DNA of 64,000 nucleotides from contig NZ_JAHKRM010000016.1 in NCBI RefSeq assembly GCF_019396345.1, positions 212,976 through 276,975 of the forward strand, in the 5' to 3' direction. Below are positions 33,937 through 42,436 of this stretch, piece by piece; position 1 is the stretch's first letter, and every line of letters begins with the position of its first letter. The notes beneath the pieces were generated by a model. The model saw only the letters and a program-made list of their open reading frames with translations. It was not told the DNA's origin and ran no database searches. Made by a program: the position numbers and the translations under genes. The stretch comes from Nonomuraea guangzhouensis (GTDB taxonomy: Bacteria; Actinomycetota; Actinomycetes; Streptosporangiales; Streptosporangiaceae).

Positions 33937-34596
33937 TCACGATGATCGCCCCAGACCCGCGTCCCGGGCCCGGACGATGGCCTCGGCGCGGTCGGCGACG
34001 TGCAGTTTGGCGAAGATGTTCGACACGTTGTTGCGTACCGTCTTCGGCGACAGGAACAGGGCCGAGGCGATCTGGGTGTTCGACCGGCCGGCCGCGACGA
34101 GCGAGAGGATCTCCCGCTCACGCGGGGTGAGCTGCGGAAAGGCCGGGTCGTCCGAGCCGGTGGCGGTGCCGGTGAAGAAGTCGGCGACGCGGCGGGCGAC
34201 GGCCGGGCCGAAGATGGCCTCGCCGTGGGCCACCGCGGTGATCGCGCGGACGATCTCGGCCTGGTTCGCCCCCTTGAGCAGGTAGCCGCGCGCTCCCGCG
34301 CGCATCGCGGCGAACAGCGTGGCGTCCTCCTCCGACATGGTCAGCACCACGACCGCGATGTGCGGGCTGTCGGCGACGACCCGCCGGGTGGCCTCGATGC
34401 CGTCCAGTCCCGGCATCCGTACGTCCATGACCACCACGTCCGGCTGCAGCTCGGCGGCCCGCTCGACCGCCTCGGCCCCGTTCGCGGCGGTGCCCGCCAC
34501 CTCGATGCCGGGTATCGAGCCCAGCAGCACCGCCAGGCCGTCACGGTAGACCGGGTGGTCGTCGGCGAGCAGCACCCGGATCGTCTCGTCAGACAC
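33937..34596 (-). CDS. NarL/FixJ-type response regulator
   Basis: The product is 219 residues. The receiver domain has DDHP near residue 14, the phospho-Asp in VVMDVRMPGLDG, Thr in VVLTMS and Lys in LLKGA. The LuxR-type DNA-binding domain LTPREREILSLVAAGRSNTQIA ... VRNNVSNIFAKLHV follows. The GTG start at 34596 overlaps the stop of the kinase gene by 8 bp, so the two are coupled. It probably controls the divergent membrane protein gene at 36784, which faces away across a short gap. Confidence 0.93.
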   Translation of the reverse strand: MSDETIRVLLADDHPVYRDGLAVLLGSIPGIEVAGTAANGAEAVERAAELQPDVVVMDVRMPGLDGIEATRRVVADSPHIAVVVLTMSEEDATLFAAMRAGARGYLLKGANQAEIVRAITAVAHGEAIFGPAVARRVADFFTGTATGSDDPAFPQLTPREREILSLVAAGRSNTQIASALFLSPKTVRNNVSNIFAKLHVADRAEAIVRARDAGLGRSS

Positions 34597-36646
34597 CGGC
34601 CGCCTCCATCGCCTGCTCCAGCGGGAGCCGCGCGCCGACCAGCGTCCCGCCGCCGGGCGGGCAGCCGACCTCGCAGTCGCCGCCCAGCTCGGCGGCACGT
34701 TCGCGAAGCGACAGCATGCCGACGCCGGCCACCACGTCGGGCCCGATGCCCACACCGTCGTCGCGGATCGTCACGTCCAGTCTTCCCTCTCGCACGCTCA
34801 GCGTGATCTCGCACCGCGTCGCCTCCGCGTGCCTGGCCACGTTGGTCAGCGCCTCGGACACGATCCGGTAGGCCGCCACCTCCACGGCCGCGGGCAGCAT
34901 ATCCAGCGCCTCGTCGCCGCCGACCACGACCCGGAGTCCCGCCGACCGGAAGCGGCCGGCCTGCTGTTCGATCGCGCCCAGCAGGCCCAGCTCGTCCAGC
35001 GCGGGCGGGCGCAGGTCGTGCACCAGCCTGCGTACGTCGGCCAGCACGCCGGTCACCTCCTCGGCCGTCTGCGCCAGGATGCGGTCGGCCTCGGCCGGCG
35101 CGGTGACCGCCAGGTTCCTGGCCGCCTCGACGCGCAGCGCCACCGCGCCCAGGCTCGGGCCCAGGCCGTCGTGCAGGTCACGGCGGAGCCTGCGGCGTTC
35201 CTCCTCCCGGGCGAGGACCAGGCGGGCGCGGATGCGCTGCAGGTCGGTGCTGAGCTCGCTGGCCCGCGCCGCCGCGGCGGCCTGCCGTACGAGATCGCCG
35301 AGCAGCCGCTGGTCGCGTTCGGTGAGGTCGGTACGGCACAGCACCAGCCGCCCCACCACCTCGCCCCGGTAGGCGACCGGCAGCGACACCGAGGGCCCGC
35401 GCGGCGAACCGTGCTCCACCACGGAACGCTCCCCGCCGGGCCGTTCGATCTCCACCCTGACGTAGGCCAGCCGGAACGCCTCGGCCAGCGTCCTGGCCAC
35501 CGCGAGCAACTGCTCGTCCGGGTCGGTGGCCAGCTCCAGCCGCTCGGCCAGCGTCGAGACCGTGGCGTATGGGTCGTCTCGCGATCCGCGCATCAGCCGC
35601 CGCACCAGCCGCCACAGCCAGGTGCGCAGCGGCGCGTAGAGCACCGCGACGATCGCGATCGCGGCCAGCGCCGAGTCCCGCTCGCCGAGCACGCTGCCCG
35701 CCAGGGTGAACACCGCCACGTCGGCCAGGACGACCAGCGCCGCGAGCACGGCGTAGGTCACGGTGGCGGACAGCAGCCGGTCCACGTCGTACAGCCGGTA
35801 TTTCGTGACCGCGACCACCACGGCGGCGGAGGTGACCGCGATGGCCAGCCCGAGCAGCAGCGCCGGGATCTGCGGCGGCAGCCGGAGCGGGAACAGCAGC
35901 AGGAGCATGTCGGCCAGCGCGGCCCACATCAGCCAGCGGATCTGGGCCCGCCGCTCGGCGCCGGCCGCGCGGTAGCGGCGCACCGCCACCGCGAACGGCA
36001 CCACCACGCTCACCAGCACCGACACGTACGCGACCCGGAGCGCGACCGCCCAGACCGGGTACGGCAGCGCGACGGCGAACAGGTCGAACTCCAGCCGCTT
36101 GATCTCCGGCGGCAGCGAGGTCTGGTGGAAGCGTTCCATCACCGACGTGGGCGCCAGCGCCAGCAGCACCGTCAGCGATCCGGTCAGCACGAGGCTGGCC
36201 CTCGACAGCCACCGCCACAGCCGGGCCGAGGGCAGCCGCCCGTCCGGGAACAGCAGGATCAGCAGCGGCAACCCGAGCAGCAGCACCGCCCCGAAGCACG
36301 CGTAGAACCAGTACGCCACAGCGGCTCCCGGTGCGCCCGGTGCCACGTAGACGGCGTATATCGCCCAGCTCGACGCCAGCCCGTCCGCCAGCCACAGCAG
36401 CCCGAACCCGGTCAGGACCCAGGCCACGGGATGGCGTGGCAGCCGGCGCAGCAGCAGCACGCCGGGCCCGAGCATGGCCAGCCCCGACAGCGCCGCGGGC
36501 CAGCCCTGCTCCAGCTCGGAGTCGACCGGGATCCGCACACCGGCGGCCCGGACGTCCAGCGCCACCGTCACCGCGGTGATCGCTACCGCGACCGCGGTCA
36601 GCAGGGCGGGGATCACCAGCGCCCGCGTCTTCGTCACGACAGGCAT
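34589..36646 (-). CDS. Multi-helix sensor histidine kinase, NarX-type
   Basis: The product is 685 residues. The N-terminal 370 residues hold about ten membrane helices; a GAF-like region follows (about 400-480), then the HisKA_3 dimerisation helix with phospho-His in REEERRRLRRDLHDGLG and a HATPase_c domain ending GGTLVGARLPL. The ATG at 36646 is preferred to a start at 36757 because the first helix begins shortly after it. It pairs with the NarL-type regulator it overlaps. The many helices suggest sensing of a lipophilic ligand or membrane state. Confidence 0.9.
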   Translation of the reverse strand: MPVVTKTRALVIPALLTAVAVAITAVTVALDVRAAGVRIPVDSELEQGWPAALSGLAMLGPGVLLLRRLPRHPVAWVLTGFGLLWLADGLASSWAIYAVYVAPGAPGAAVAYWFYACFGAVLLLGLPLLILLFPDGRLPSARLWRWLSRASLVLTGSLTVLLALAPTSVMERFHQTSLPPEIKRLEFDLFAVALPYPVWAVALRVAYVSVLVSVVVPFAVAVRRYRAAGAERRAQIRWLMWAALADMLLLLFPLRLPPQIPALLLGLAIAVTSAAVVVAVTKYRLYDVDRLLSATVTYAVLAALVVLADVAVFTLAGSVLGERDSALAAIAIVAVLYAPLRTWLWRLVRRLMRGSRDDPYATVSTLAERLELATDPDEQLLAVARTLAEAFRLAYVRVEIERPGGERSVVEHGSPRGPSVSLPVAYRGEVVGRLVLCRTDLTERDQRLLGDLVRQAAAAARASELSTDLQRIRARLVLAREEERRRLRRDLHDGLGPSLGAVALRVEAARNLAVTAPAEADRILAQTAEEVTGVLADVRRLVHDLRPPALDELGLLGAIEQQAGRFRSAGLRVVVGGDEALDMLPAAVEVAAYRIVSEALTNVARHAEATRCEITLSVREGRLDVTIRDDGVGIGPDVVAGVGMLSLRERAAELGGDCEVGCPPGGGTLVGARLPLEQAMEAAGV

Positions 36647-36783
36647 TACACCCGATTTGTCGGCCAATGTCCCGGGACGAGGGTCCCGGGACAACAACGG
36701 GACATCTGGCCCTGCCTGCCCGGGTCGGCCCGCCCGGAAGCTGGTCCTCGTTGCCAACCGCTCCGGAAAGGACCCAGATCACC

Positions 36784-37434
36784 ATGGACGCTCACATCAC
36801 CACCACCCCCGCGAAAGCCCGCACCGACACGACCGCCTCCGGCGAACCGCCCGTCTCCGGCAAGCCGCTCATCTCACCTGGCACGATTCGCGTCCTGGGC
36901 CTGACGCTGACCGCCGGCACGCTCGCCTGGGCCACGAGCATCTTCCTGTACGGGACGCAGAACACCGGCTTCGCCGAGCGCTTCGGCGACCTGACCGGAC
37001 TCCTCTTCCAGGGCGGCGTGTTCGCCCTGCTCACCGTGCAGGCCAGGACCCAGGCCACCGGGATCACCCGGGTCTCCAGGATCATGCTCCGGGTCGAGGC
37101 GGTGCTGCTCGCGCTGGCCAGCGTCTGGTCGCTGCTGCACGGCGTCCTGCCCGAGCCCGCGCAGGACGGCCCGTTGCTGGCGATCCTCGACCTCTTCTGG
37201 CCGCTGTCGATGCTCGGCATGATGATCATCGGGGTGAAGCTCGCGGTGGCCGGGCGGTGGCGCGGGCCGCTGCGCTGGTGGCCGCTGATCGCCGAGAGCT
37301 GGGCCGTCGTGACGGTCCCGCTGTTCATCGTGTTCGGTGAGCAGGCGTCCCGGTGGGTGGGCGGCACGCACCTGATCATCGGGTACGCCACCCTCGGCGC
37401 CCTCCTGACCTGGCGTCCGCAGCTGACCCGCTAG
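36784..37434 (+). CDS. Six-helix membrane protein of unknown function
   Basis: The product is 216 residues. A 30-residue Thr/Ala/Pro-rich cytoplasmic head precedes about six membrane helices (VLGLTLTAGTLAWATSIFLYG onward). GAAAGG lies upstream of the ATG at 36784. No conserved catalytic motif is seen. It is divergent from the two-component genes (137-bp gap), so it is a likely target of that system. Confidence 0.75.
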   Translation: MDAHITTTPAKARTDTTASGEPPVSGKPLISPGTIRVLGLTLTAGTLAWATSIFLYGTQNTGFAERFGDLTGLLFQGGVFALLTVQARTQATGITRVSRIMLRVEAVLLALASVWSLLHGVLPEPAQDGPLLAILDLFWPLSMLGMMIIGVKLAVAGRWRGPLRWWPLIAESWAVVTVPLFIVFGEQASRWVGGTHLIIGYATLGALLTWRPQLTR

Positions 37435-37531
37435 CAGCGATAAGTGCGGCTTTTATCCCTTAATAGGGGTCATTCCGATACGATCAGCTACTTGTGGGGA
37501 ATGCTCGAGCCGTGCTTCTGGAGGATCGCTG

Positions 37532-37831
37532 ATGGCGAAGGTCGACCTTCACCGCCAGGCGCTCGAAGACTGCCAGTCGTCGGCGAACCGGCTGTCCAAG
37601 GAGTTCGCCGACCTCGCGGGCCAGTATCCGGCCAAGACCGCCGACTCCACGATGTTCGGTGAGCTGACCGGCGCCGCCTCACTGGCCGCCGTCCTCGACA
37701 AGATCGAGAAGGGCGTTTCTGGGGAGCTCGGGCAGGCCCAGCACAAGCTCCAGGGCGTCGAGCGGGCCCTGGAGAAGGTGGTCGACAACGTCCGAGCGGC
37801 CAACAAGTCCTCGGGCGCGGATCAGGAGTGA
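37532..37831 (+). CDS. WXG100/EspC-like type VII secretion-associated protein
   Basis: The product is 99 residues, all predicted helix: DLHRQALEDCQSSANRLSKEF then a turn and a second helix pair (AQHKLQGVERALEKVVDNV). Length and pattern fit the EspC/DUF2580-like small helical partners of ESX systems, though no WxG is present. GGAGG lies upstream of the ATG at 37532. Its stop overlaps the GTG of the NlpC/P60 gene (GTGA), so it should be its exported partner. Confidence 0.75.
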   Translation: MAKVDLHRQALEDCQSSANRLSKEFADLAGQYPAKTADSTMFGELTGAASLAAVLDKIEKGVSGELGQAQHKLQGVERALEKVVDNVRAANKSSGADQE

Positions 37832-38949
37832 GTGTGGAGCTCGGCGATCTGCCCGGCGGCGACGTGCTGGCGCGCATCCTGAAGCAGGTCAGCGGCGATC
37901 CCGGCACGATCCGCGACGTCGCCAAGCGATGGCGCGGCGCGGGCGGCAAGACCGGCGAGTACGTCGGCCGGCTCGGCACCGCCGTCAAGGGCGTCAACAC
38001 GGCCTGGCAGGGTGATTCCGCCGACGCCTTCGACAAGTACATGAGCCGCTACTCTACGGCCGGCGGCGATCTCTACGACGCCATGACCGACAGCGCGACC
38101 GTCCTCGACAACGTCGCCCAAACGCTGGAGACCTCCGCCTCGAAGGTACGCGGGATCTGCGGTGACGTCCTCGACAAGGCCGTTGCGTACAAGACCGCCC
38201 ACCCCAAGGCCACGCAGGCGGAGTTCGACAAGGCGCTCTCGTCGCACGTCTCCGACGCGGTCGAGGACGCGACGGTGCACCTCAACTCCGCCAACAAGGC
38301 CGTGAACCAGGCCGCGAAGACGATCGGCGGCCATTGGGACGACCGGGAGACGACGTTCGCGGCCATCAAGGCGCCCGGCGACCAGACGTTCGTGCCCGGG
38401 CCGGGCCACACCGTCCATTGGGACAAGACGCCGCTCCCGGACTGGCAGAAGACGTCGCTGGCGAGTGCGGACGGCAGCGGTGCCGGCCCCGCCCCCGCAT
38501 CGAGCCCAGGTGGCGGGTCCCCGACGGCCGCGTCTTCCGGGGGCGGAGGTGGCGGCGGGGGCGGGACCGCTCAGGCCGTGCCGTACGTGCCGGGCGGCGG
38601 TTCCGGGGCCGACATCGTCAACGCCGCGCGGCAGCACCTCGGCAAGCCGTACGTCTGGGGCGCCAACGGCCCGAAGGCCTTCGACTGCAGCGGGCTCGTC
38701 TACTACTCGCTGAACCAGGCGGGCATCAAGATCGGCGACACCACGGCGGCCGGCTACCAGGCGAGCGGGCAACCGATCTCAGGGCCGCCGCAGCCCGGCG
38801 ACCTCGTCTTCTTCGGCGCCCCGCCCGACCACATAGGGATCTACATAGGCGACGGCAAGATGATCCACGCGCCGCACCCGGGAGCGAACGTCAGGGTGGG
38901 AGAGGTGGCGGTCCAGCACGGCCCGATCACCTACCGGCGCATCTCCTGA
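37828..38949 (+). CDS. WXG100-domain NlpC/P60 peptidase
   Basis: The product is 373 residues. Residues 1-115 form a WXG100-like helical pair with WQG (AWQGDSADAF). A Gly/Ser/Pro linker (about 215-250) follows, then an NlpC/P60 (C40) cell-wall peptidase: DCSGLVYYSL gives the catalytic Cys, DHIGIYIGDG the first His, IHAPHPG the third polar residue. The WXG part probably sends the enzyme out through a type VII route instead of a Sec signal, none of which is seen. It is translationally coupled to the small helical gene upstream. Confidence 0.88.
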   Translation: MSVELGDLPGGDVLARILKQVSGDPGTIRDVAKRWRGAGGKTGEYVGRLGTAVKGVNTAWQGDSADAFDKYMSRYSTAGGDLYDAMTDSATVLDNVAQTLETSASKVRGICGDVLDKAVAYKTAHPKATQAEFDKALSSHVSDAVEDATVHLNSANKAVNQAAKTIGGHWDDRETTFAAIKAPGDQTFVPGPGHTVHWDKTPLPDWQKTSLASADGSGAGPAPASSPGGGSPTAASSGGGGGGGGGTAQAVPYVPGGGSGADIVNAARQHLGKPYVWGANGPKAFDCSGLVYYSLNQAGIKIGDTTAAGYQASGQPISGPPQPGDLVFFGAPPDHIGIYIGDGKMIHAPHPGANVRVGEVAVQHGPITYRRIS

Positions 38950-39000
38950 TCCACACTTCTTGCGCTGTTCTTGGGCCATTTTTGGCCTGACACACGCGAA

Positions 39001-39026
39001 CCGGGGCCCGCACCCGCGGACCCCGG
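39001..39026. terminator. Hairpin between convergent peptidase and cold-shock genes
   Basis: An 11-bp stem (CCGGGGCCCGC paired with GCGGACCCCGG, one mismatch) closes a 4-base loop. It sits between the convergent stops at 38949 and 39050, so it can end both transcripts. No long T-run, as usual in high-GC actinomycetes. Confidence 0.6.
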
Positions 39027-39049
39027 CTCGTCGTGATGATGCGTCGTGA

Positions 39050-39253
39050 TCAGACCGGGACGATGTTCTCGGCCTGCGGGCCCTTCTGGCCCTGCGTGAT
39101 GTCGAAGCTCACCTTCTGGCCTTCCTGCAGCTCGCGGAAGCCCTGGGTGGCGATGTTCGAGTAGTGGGCGAAGACGTCGGCGCCGCCGCCGTCCTGCTGG
39201 ATGAAGCCGAAGCCCTTTTCCGAGTTGAACCACTTCACGGTGCCAGTCGCCAT
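39050..39253 (-). CDS. Cold-shock protein, CspA family
   Basis: The product is 67 residues. RNP-1 KGFGFIQ and RNP-2 VFAHYS, and the start MATGTVKWFNSEKG, are diagnostic of single-domain CspA-type RNA chaperones. GGGAG lies eight bases upstream of the ATG at 39253. The preceding 160 bp contain no gene and could be the long 5' leader often found on cold-shock mRNAs. Confidence 0.97.
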   Translation of the reverse strand: MATGTVKWFNSEKGFGFIQQDGGGADVFAHYSNIATQGFRELQEGQKVSFDITQGQKGPQAENIVPV

Positions 39254-39735
39254 GTCGATCTCCCTTGATAGGCGCAGAGCTGGGACGCGCAGGTCACGAA
39301 TCCCATGTCGCCGCAATGACCCATCCGGAAATGACCGGGTGAAAACAACACGCCTTTGGGGGGCAAACCCCGTCGGGCGCGCACAGAGTTCGTGGGTACC
39401 AAAACTGCAACAGCTGTCACGCTAGCACGTGGACTCTCGTAGTCCCTCACGAGAAATGGCAGATCTTTGGACCTGCCTGGTGGAACGGAAAATCACCGCT
39501 GCCGCGCCATCCCCAGCCGCCCGGCCGCCTTCACTCCGGCGACGAGCGCGGGCAGTCCCGGCCTCGCCGCGGCGCCGGCTTATGTTAACCCGACATAGAC
39601 AAATCAAAGCGGCATATCAGACAGCTCTAATGTTGCGTCGGCAGAGTTCAAGTCATGCGGATGACCCTTCGAGGCCGAATTCATCGGGGGTTCGGCCAGG
39701 TCATCCAGGATTGGACGTTGATCTCAGTGCGCTTC
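39254..39735. other. 480-bp divergent intergenic region
   Basis: Between the divergent cold-shock gene and the secreted protein gene. The left part (to about 39420) probably holds the cold-shock leader and promoter. A locally AT-richer stretch at about 39575-39660, with TTAACC and TATCAG-like hexamers, may be the promoter of the gene at 39736. No convincing gene is present. Confidence 0.4.
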
Positions 39736-40251
39736 ATGAAGCCCCTCACCGTGACCGCCGCCGCCACCGCTCTCATCGCCCTGCCGTTCGCGGGCGGCGC
39801 ATTCGCCGACACCGCGAAGCCGCACCCCACCACGACGGTCACGCCGGGCCCGAAGACCACCCCCACCACCCTGCCGACCGCACCGGTGAAGACCGCCCGC
39901 CCCACCCCCACGGCTGACACCCTGTACGTGCAGGAGACCAAGCGGCGCGACCACACCTCCCTCGACGTGTCCGTCAACCCGAGCCGGGTCAAGCAGGGCG
40001 CCTCCTACGGGGTGACCATCGTCGTCAAGGGCGCGCCGGCGGGCGGCAAGGCCACGATCACCAGCCCCGAGGGCAAGAGCTACCGGGTCTCTCTCGACCA
40101 GCGGAAGGTCACCAAGACCCTGACCGTGCCGGCCCACGCCAAGCCCGGCACCAAGACCGTGTCCGTCAAGGTCGGCAACCGGGTCGCCACCGCCACGTTC
40201 ACCGTCGTGGGCCGCGCCCACCGCGATGACCACCGCCACGAGGGCAAGTAG
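39736..40251 (+). CDS. Secreted Thr/Pro-linker protein with Ig-like domain
   Basis: The product is 171 residues. The signal peptide starts at the ATG at 39736 (MKPLTVTAAATALIALPFAG, cleavage near AFA); a longer reading from 39655 is possible. A Thr/Pro linker (about 28-60) precedes an all-beta domain of about 85 residues (SLDVSVNPSRVKQGASYGVTIVV) like the Ig/cadherin-type domains that decorate exported actinobacterial proteins. The tail is His-rich (HRDDHRHEGK). Likely a wall-associated protein; no enzymatic motif. Confidence 0.72.
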   Translation: MKPLTVTAAATALIALPFAGGAFADTAKPHPTTTVTPGPKTTPTTLPTAPVKTARPTPTADTLYVQETKRRDHTSLDVSVNPSRVKQGASYGVTIVVKGAPAGGKATITSPEGKSYRVSLDQRKVTKTLTVPAHAKPGTKTVSVKVGNRVATATFTVVGRAHRDDHRHEGK

Positions 40252-40281
40252 ACCCTCGTCGCGGACTCGACCCGCGCCGCG

Positions 40282-40307
40282 GACCGGCCGTGTCCCCGTG
40301 GCCGGTC
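40282..40307. terminator. Short hairpin after the secreted protein gene
   Basis: GACCGGCC and GGCCGGTC pair over a 10-base loop, just 30 bp past the stop at 40251. With the larger hairpin at 40316-40361 it forms a tandem stop signal. Confidence 0.5.
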
Positions 40308-40315
40308 TGGCGTGG

Positions 40316-40361
40316 GCGCCGCGCCGCCGTACCAGAACGAGCTGGTACGGCGGCGCGGCGC
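40316..40361. terminator. Strong 20-bp-stem hairpin between convergent genes
   Basis: Two perfect 20-base arms (beginning GCGCCGCGCC, ending CGTACCAG on the left) flank AACGAG. It sits between the stop of the secreted protein gene (40251) and the stop of the GNAT gene (40366), so it serves both directions. Confidence 0.75.
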
Positions 40362-40365
40362 GGGA

Positions 40366-40866
40366 TCACACGCCGAACGGCGGCGCGTACCTGATGGTGC
40401 CCGCCGGCAGCGGGCTCCCGTCCAGCGACATGGCCATCAGCGCCTCGTCCGGCACGTCGAAGGACACGCCGATGCCGTGGCCGGAGGCGATCGTGAAGCC
40501 GAACCGCGGATAGTACTCGGGATGTCCGAGCACGACCACGGCGCTCTCGCCCCGCTCACGGGCCGCCTGGAGCGCGGCCCGGGTCACCGCCGCGCCCGCT
40601 CCCTGCCGCTGTACGGCCTGCGACACGGCCACCGGCCCGAGGGCCAGCGCGGACGCCTGCCCGATGTGGCAGCGGGTGAGCAGGGCATAGGCGACGATGT
40701 CCCCCTCAGGGGAGACCCCCACCCAGGACAGACCCGGAATCCAGGCCGGATCGCGGCGCAGCGCCTCGACGAGGTCGGCTTCCAGCGGGGTGGGGAAGGC
40801 CGACAGGTTGACCGCGCGAATGGCAGCGGCGTCTTCAGGCGTTTCCGCCCGCAGTGAGATGTTCAA
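40366..40866 (-). CDS. GNAT-family N-acetyltransferase
   Basis: The product is 166 residues, YhbS-like. Beta-strand LALGPVAV leads to the acetyl-CoA loop QRQGAGAAV (Q/RxxGxG/A, about 87-95), and HPEYYPRFGF is typical of this subgroup. The ATG at 40866 gives MNISLRAETPEDAAAI, the usual beginning. It is convergent with the secreted protein gene and shares its terminator. Substrate unknown. Confidence 0.9.
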   Translation of the reverse strand: MNISLRAETPEDAAAIRAVNLSAFPTPLEADLVEALRRDPAWIPGLSWVGVSPEGDIVAYALLTRCHIGQASALALGPVAVSQAVQRQGAGAAVTRAALQAARERGESAVVVLGHPEYYPRFGFTIASGHGIGVSFDVPDEALMAMSLDGSPLPAGTIRYAPPFGV

Positions 40867-41206
40867 CGGAACCCTTCATCGGATGAGAGGGCTCCCGCGG
40901 AGAACGGCCGAGCTCAGCGGCGTTGACCGGCTCCCGGGCAGCCCGTAGAGACAGGAGAGGAGATGCCGCGCACAGCGGCCACCCAACGGGCGGTCATACG
41001 CTCCTCGCTCCTTTCCCTACTCACCGGCGCCTCAGCCGTCGTTCATCCGACAATGATCAACATACCGCACGGCCCGGCGAAATGCACGATCGACAGCGTT
41101 CGCCGAAGATTGGCTGGAGCGGGCGTTCGGTAGGCGGGGTTCACAAAGGCGCTCGACGCGATCAATGTGGCGAGGAAGGTCTTCGAACAGAGGGGTGTGG
41201 CGTGAG
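40867..41206. other. 340-bp region upstream of the UPF0261 operon
   Basis: Between divergent transcription units. It probably holds promoters for the GNAT gene and the Tm-1-like operon. A short protein-like string (ALDAINVARKVFEQRGVA) ends at 41205 in frame with a stop but has an earlier stop 22 codons before, so it might be a gene remnant. Nothing else stands out. Confidence 0.35.
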
Positions 41207-42436
41207 ATGCCGACCGTCGTACTGATCGGGACGCTCGACACCAAGGGCGAGGAGTACGCCTGGCTGCGCAACCGGCTGGTGGAGCTGGGCAGCGACGTGC
41301 TCGTGGTCGACACGGGAGTGAACGACCCCGGCGTGGCACTGCCGGCCGACGTCTCCAACGAGCGGGTGGCCGAGGCGGTCGGCGGTGATCTGCGGGCGCT
41401 CCAGGAGGGGGGCGACCGTGGGGCCGCCGTCACCGCGATGGGCGAGGGCGCGGCGGTGGTCATGGCCGAGCTGTATGGCGAGGGCCGGGTCGACGCGGTG
41501 CTGGCCGTGGGCGGCAGCGGTGGATCGTCGATCGCCGCGCGGGCGGTCCGCGACCTGCCCATCGGCCTGCCCAAGTTGATCGTGTCCACGATGGCGTCGG
41601 GTGATGTGTCGCCTTATGTCGGGGCCAGGGATGTCACGCTGATGTACAGCGTGGTCGACATCGCCGGCGTCAACCGGGTCTCCCGGGCGATTCTCGGCAA
41701 CGCGGCGGCCGCCGCCTCGGGCATGGCCAAGGCGCACCACCTGGCCAGGGCGGCGCGGACCGCGCAGAGTGAGGATCGGCCGCTGATCGGCGCGTCGATG
41801 TTCGGCGTGACCACCCCCGCCGTGGACGCGGCGCGCGCGCGGCTGGACGAGCTCGGTTACGAGGTGCTGGTCTTCCACGCGACCGGGTCGGGCGGCCGGG
41901 CGCTGGAGGGGCTGGCGGCGAGCGGGCTGCTGGCCGGGGTGCTGGATCTGACCACCACCGAGCTGGCCGACGACCTGGTCGGCGGGGTTCTGTCGGCGGG
42001 ACCCGAGCGGCTGACGGCGGCGGGCGCGCACGGCGTGCCGCAGGTGGTCGCCCCCGGCGCCCTGGACATGGTCAACTTCGGCCCGCGCGACACTGTGCCC
42101 CCGCGGTTCGCGAACCGGCTGCTGTACGTGCACAACCCGACCGTCACGCTGATGCGTACCACGCCGGAGGAGATGGCCGAGCTGGGTGCTCGGGTGGCCG
42201 CCAAGCTCGGCGCGGCGACCGGCCCGACGGAGCTGTTCATCCCGTGGCGGGGCGTGTCCGCCCTGGATGCGCCGGGCATGGACTTCCACGACCCCAAGGC
42301 CGACGAGGCCTGCTTCGAGGCGCTGGCCGCCTTCCCCGCGACCGAGCGGCTCGACCTGCACATCAACGACCCGGAGTTCGGCCGGGCGATGGCCGAGCGG
42401 CTGCATCGCCTCATCTCGGGAGGGGATCCCTCGTGA
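41207..42436 (+). CDS. Tm-1-like ATP-binding domain protein (UPF0261)
   Basis: The product is 409 residues. The start PTVVLIGTLDTKGEEYAWLRN and the central GGSGGSS and VSTMASGDVSPYVG motifs are typical of UPF0261, the bacterial relative of the tomato Tm-1 resistance protein, whose N-terminal domain binds ATP. The ATG at 41207 is preferred over one at 41165. Its stop overlaps the GTG of the TIM-barrel gene by 4 bp; the two are fused in plants, so they surely work together. The reaction is unknown. Confidence 0.88.
   Translation: MPTVVLIGTLDTKGEEYAWLRNRLVELGSDVLVVDTGVNDPGVALPADVSNERVAEAVGGDLRALQEGGDRGAAVTAMGEGAAVVMAELYGEGRVDAVLAVGGSGGSSIAARAVRDLPIGLPKLIVSTMASGDVSPYVGARDVTLMYSVVDIAGVNRVSRAILGNAAAAASGMAKAHHLARAARTAQSEDRPLIGASMFGVTTPAVDAARARLDELGYEVLVFHATGSGGRALEGLAASGLLAGVLDLTTTELADDLVGGVLSAGPERLTAAGAHGVPQVVAPGALDMVNFGPRDTVPPRFANRLLYVHNPTVTLMRTTPEEMAELGARVAAKLGAATGPTELFIPWRGVSALDAPGMDFHDPKADEACFEALAAFPATERLDLHINDPEFGRAMAERLHRLISGGDPS

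Noticed and set aside
41140..41205. Short string ALDAINVARKVFEQRGVA as a gene end before the UPF0261 operon
   Set aside because: A stop codon lies 22 codons upstream in the same frame and no start or ribosome site is present; too short to assign.
41162..42406. 414-codon frame on the minus strand opposite the UPF0261 gene
   Set aside because: His/Arg/Gln-rich, lacking any motif; the plus strand shows clear UPF0261 signatures.
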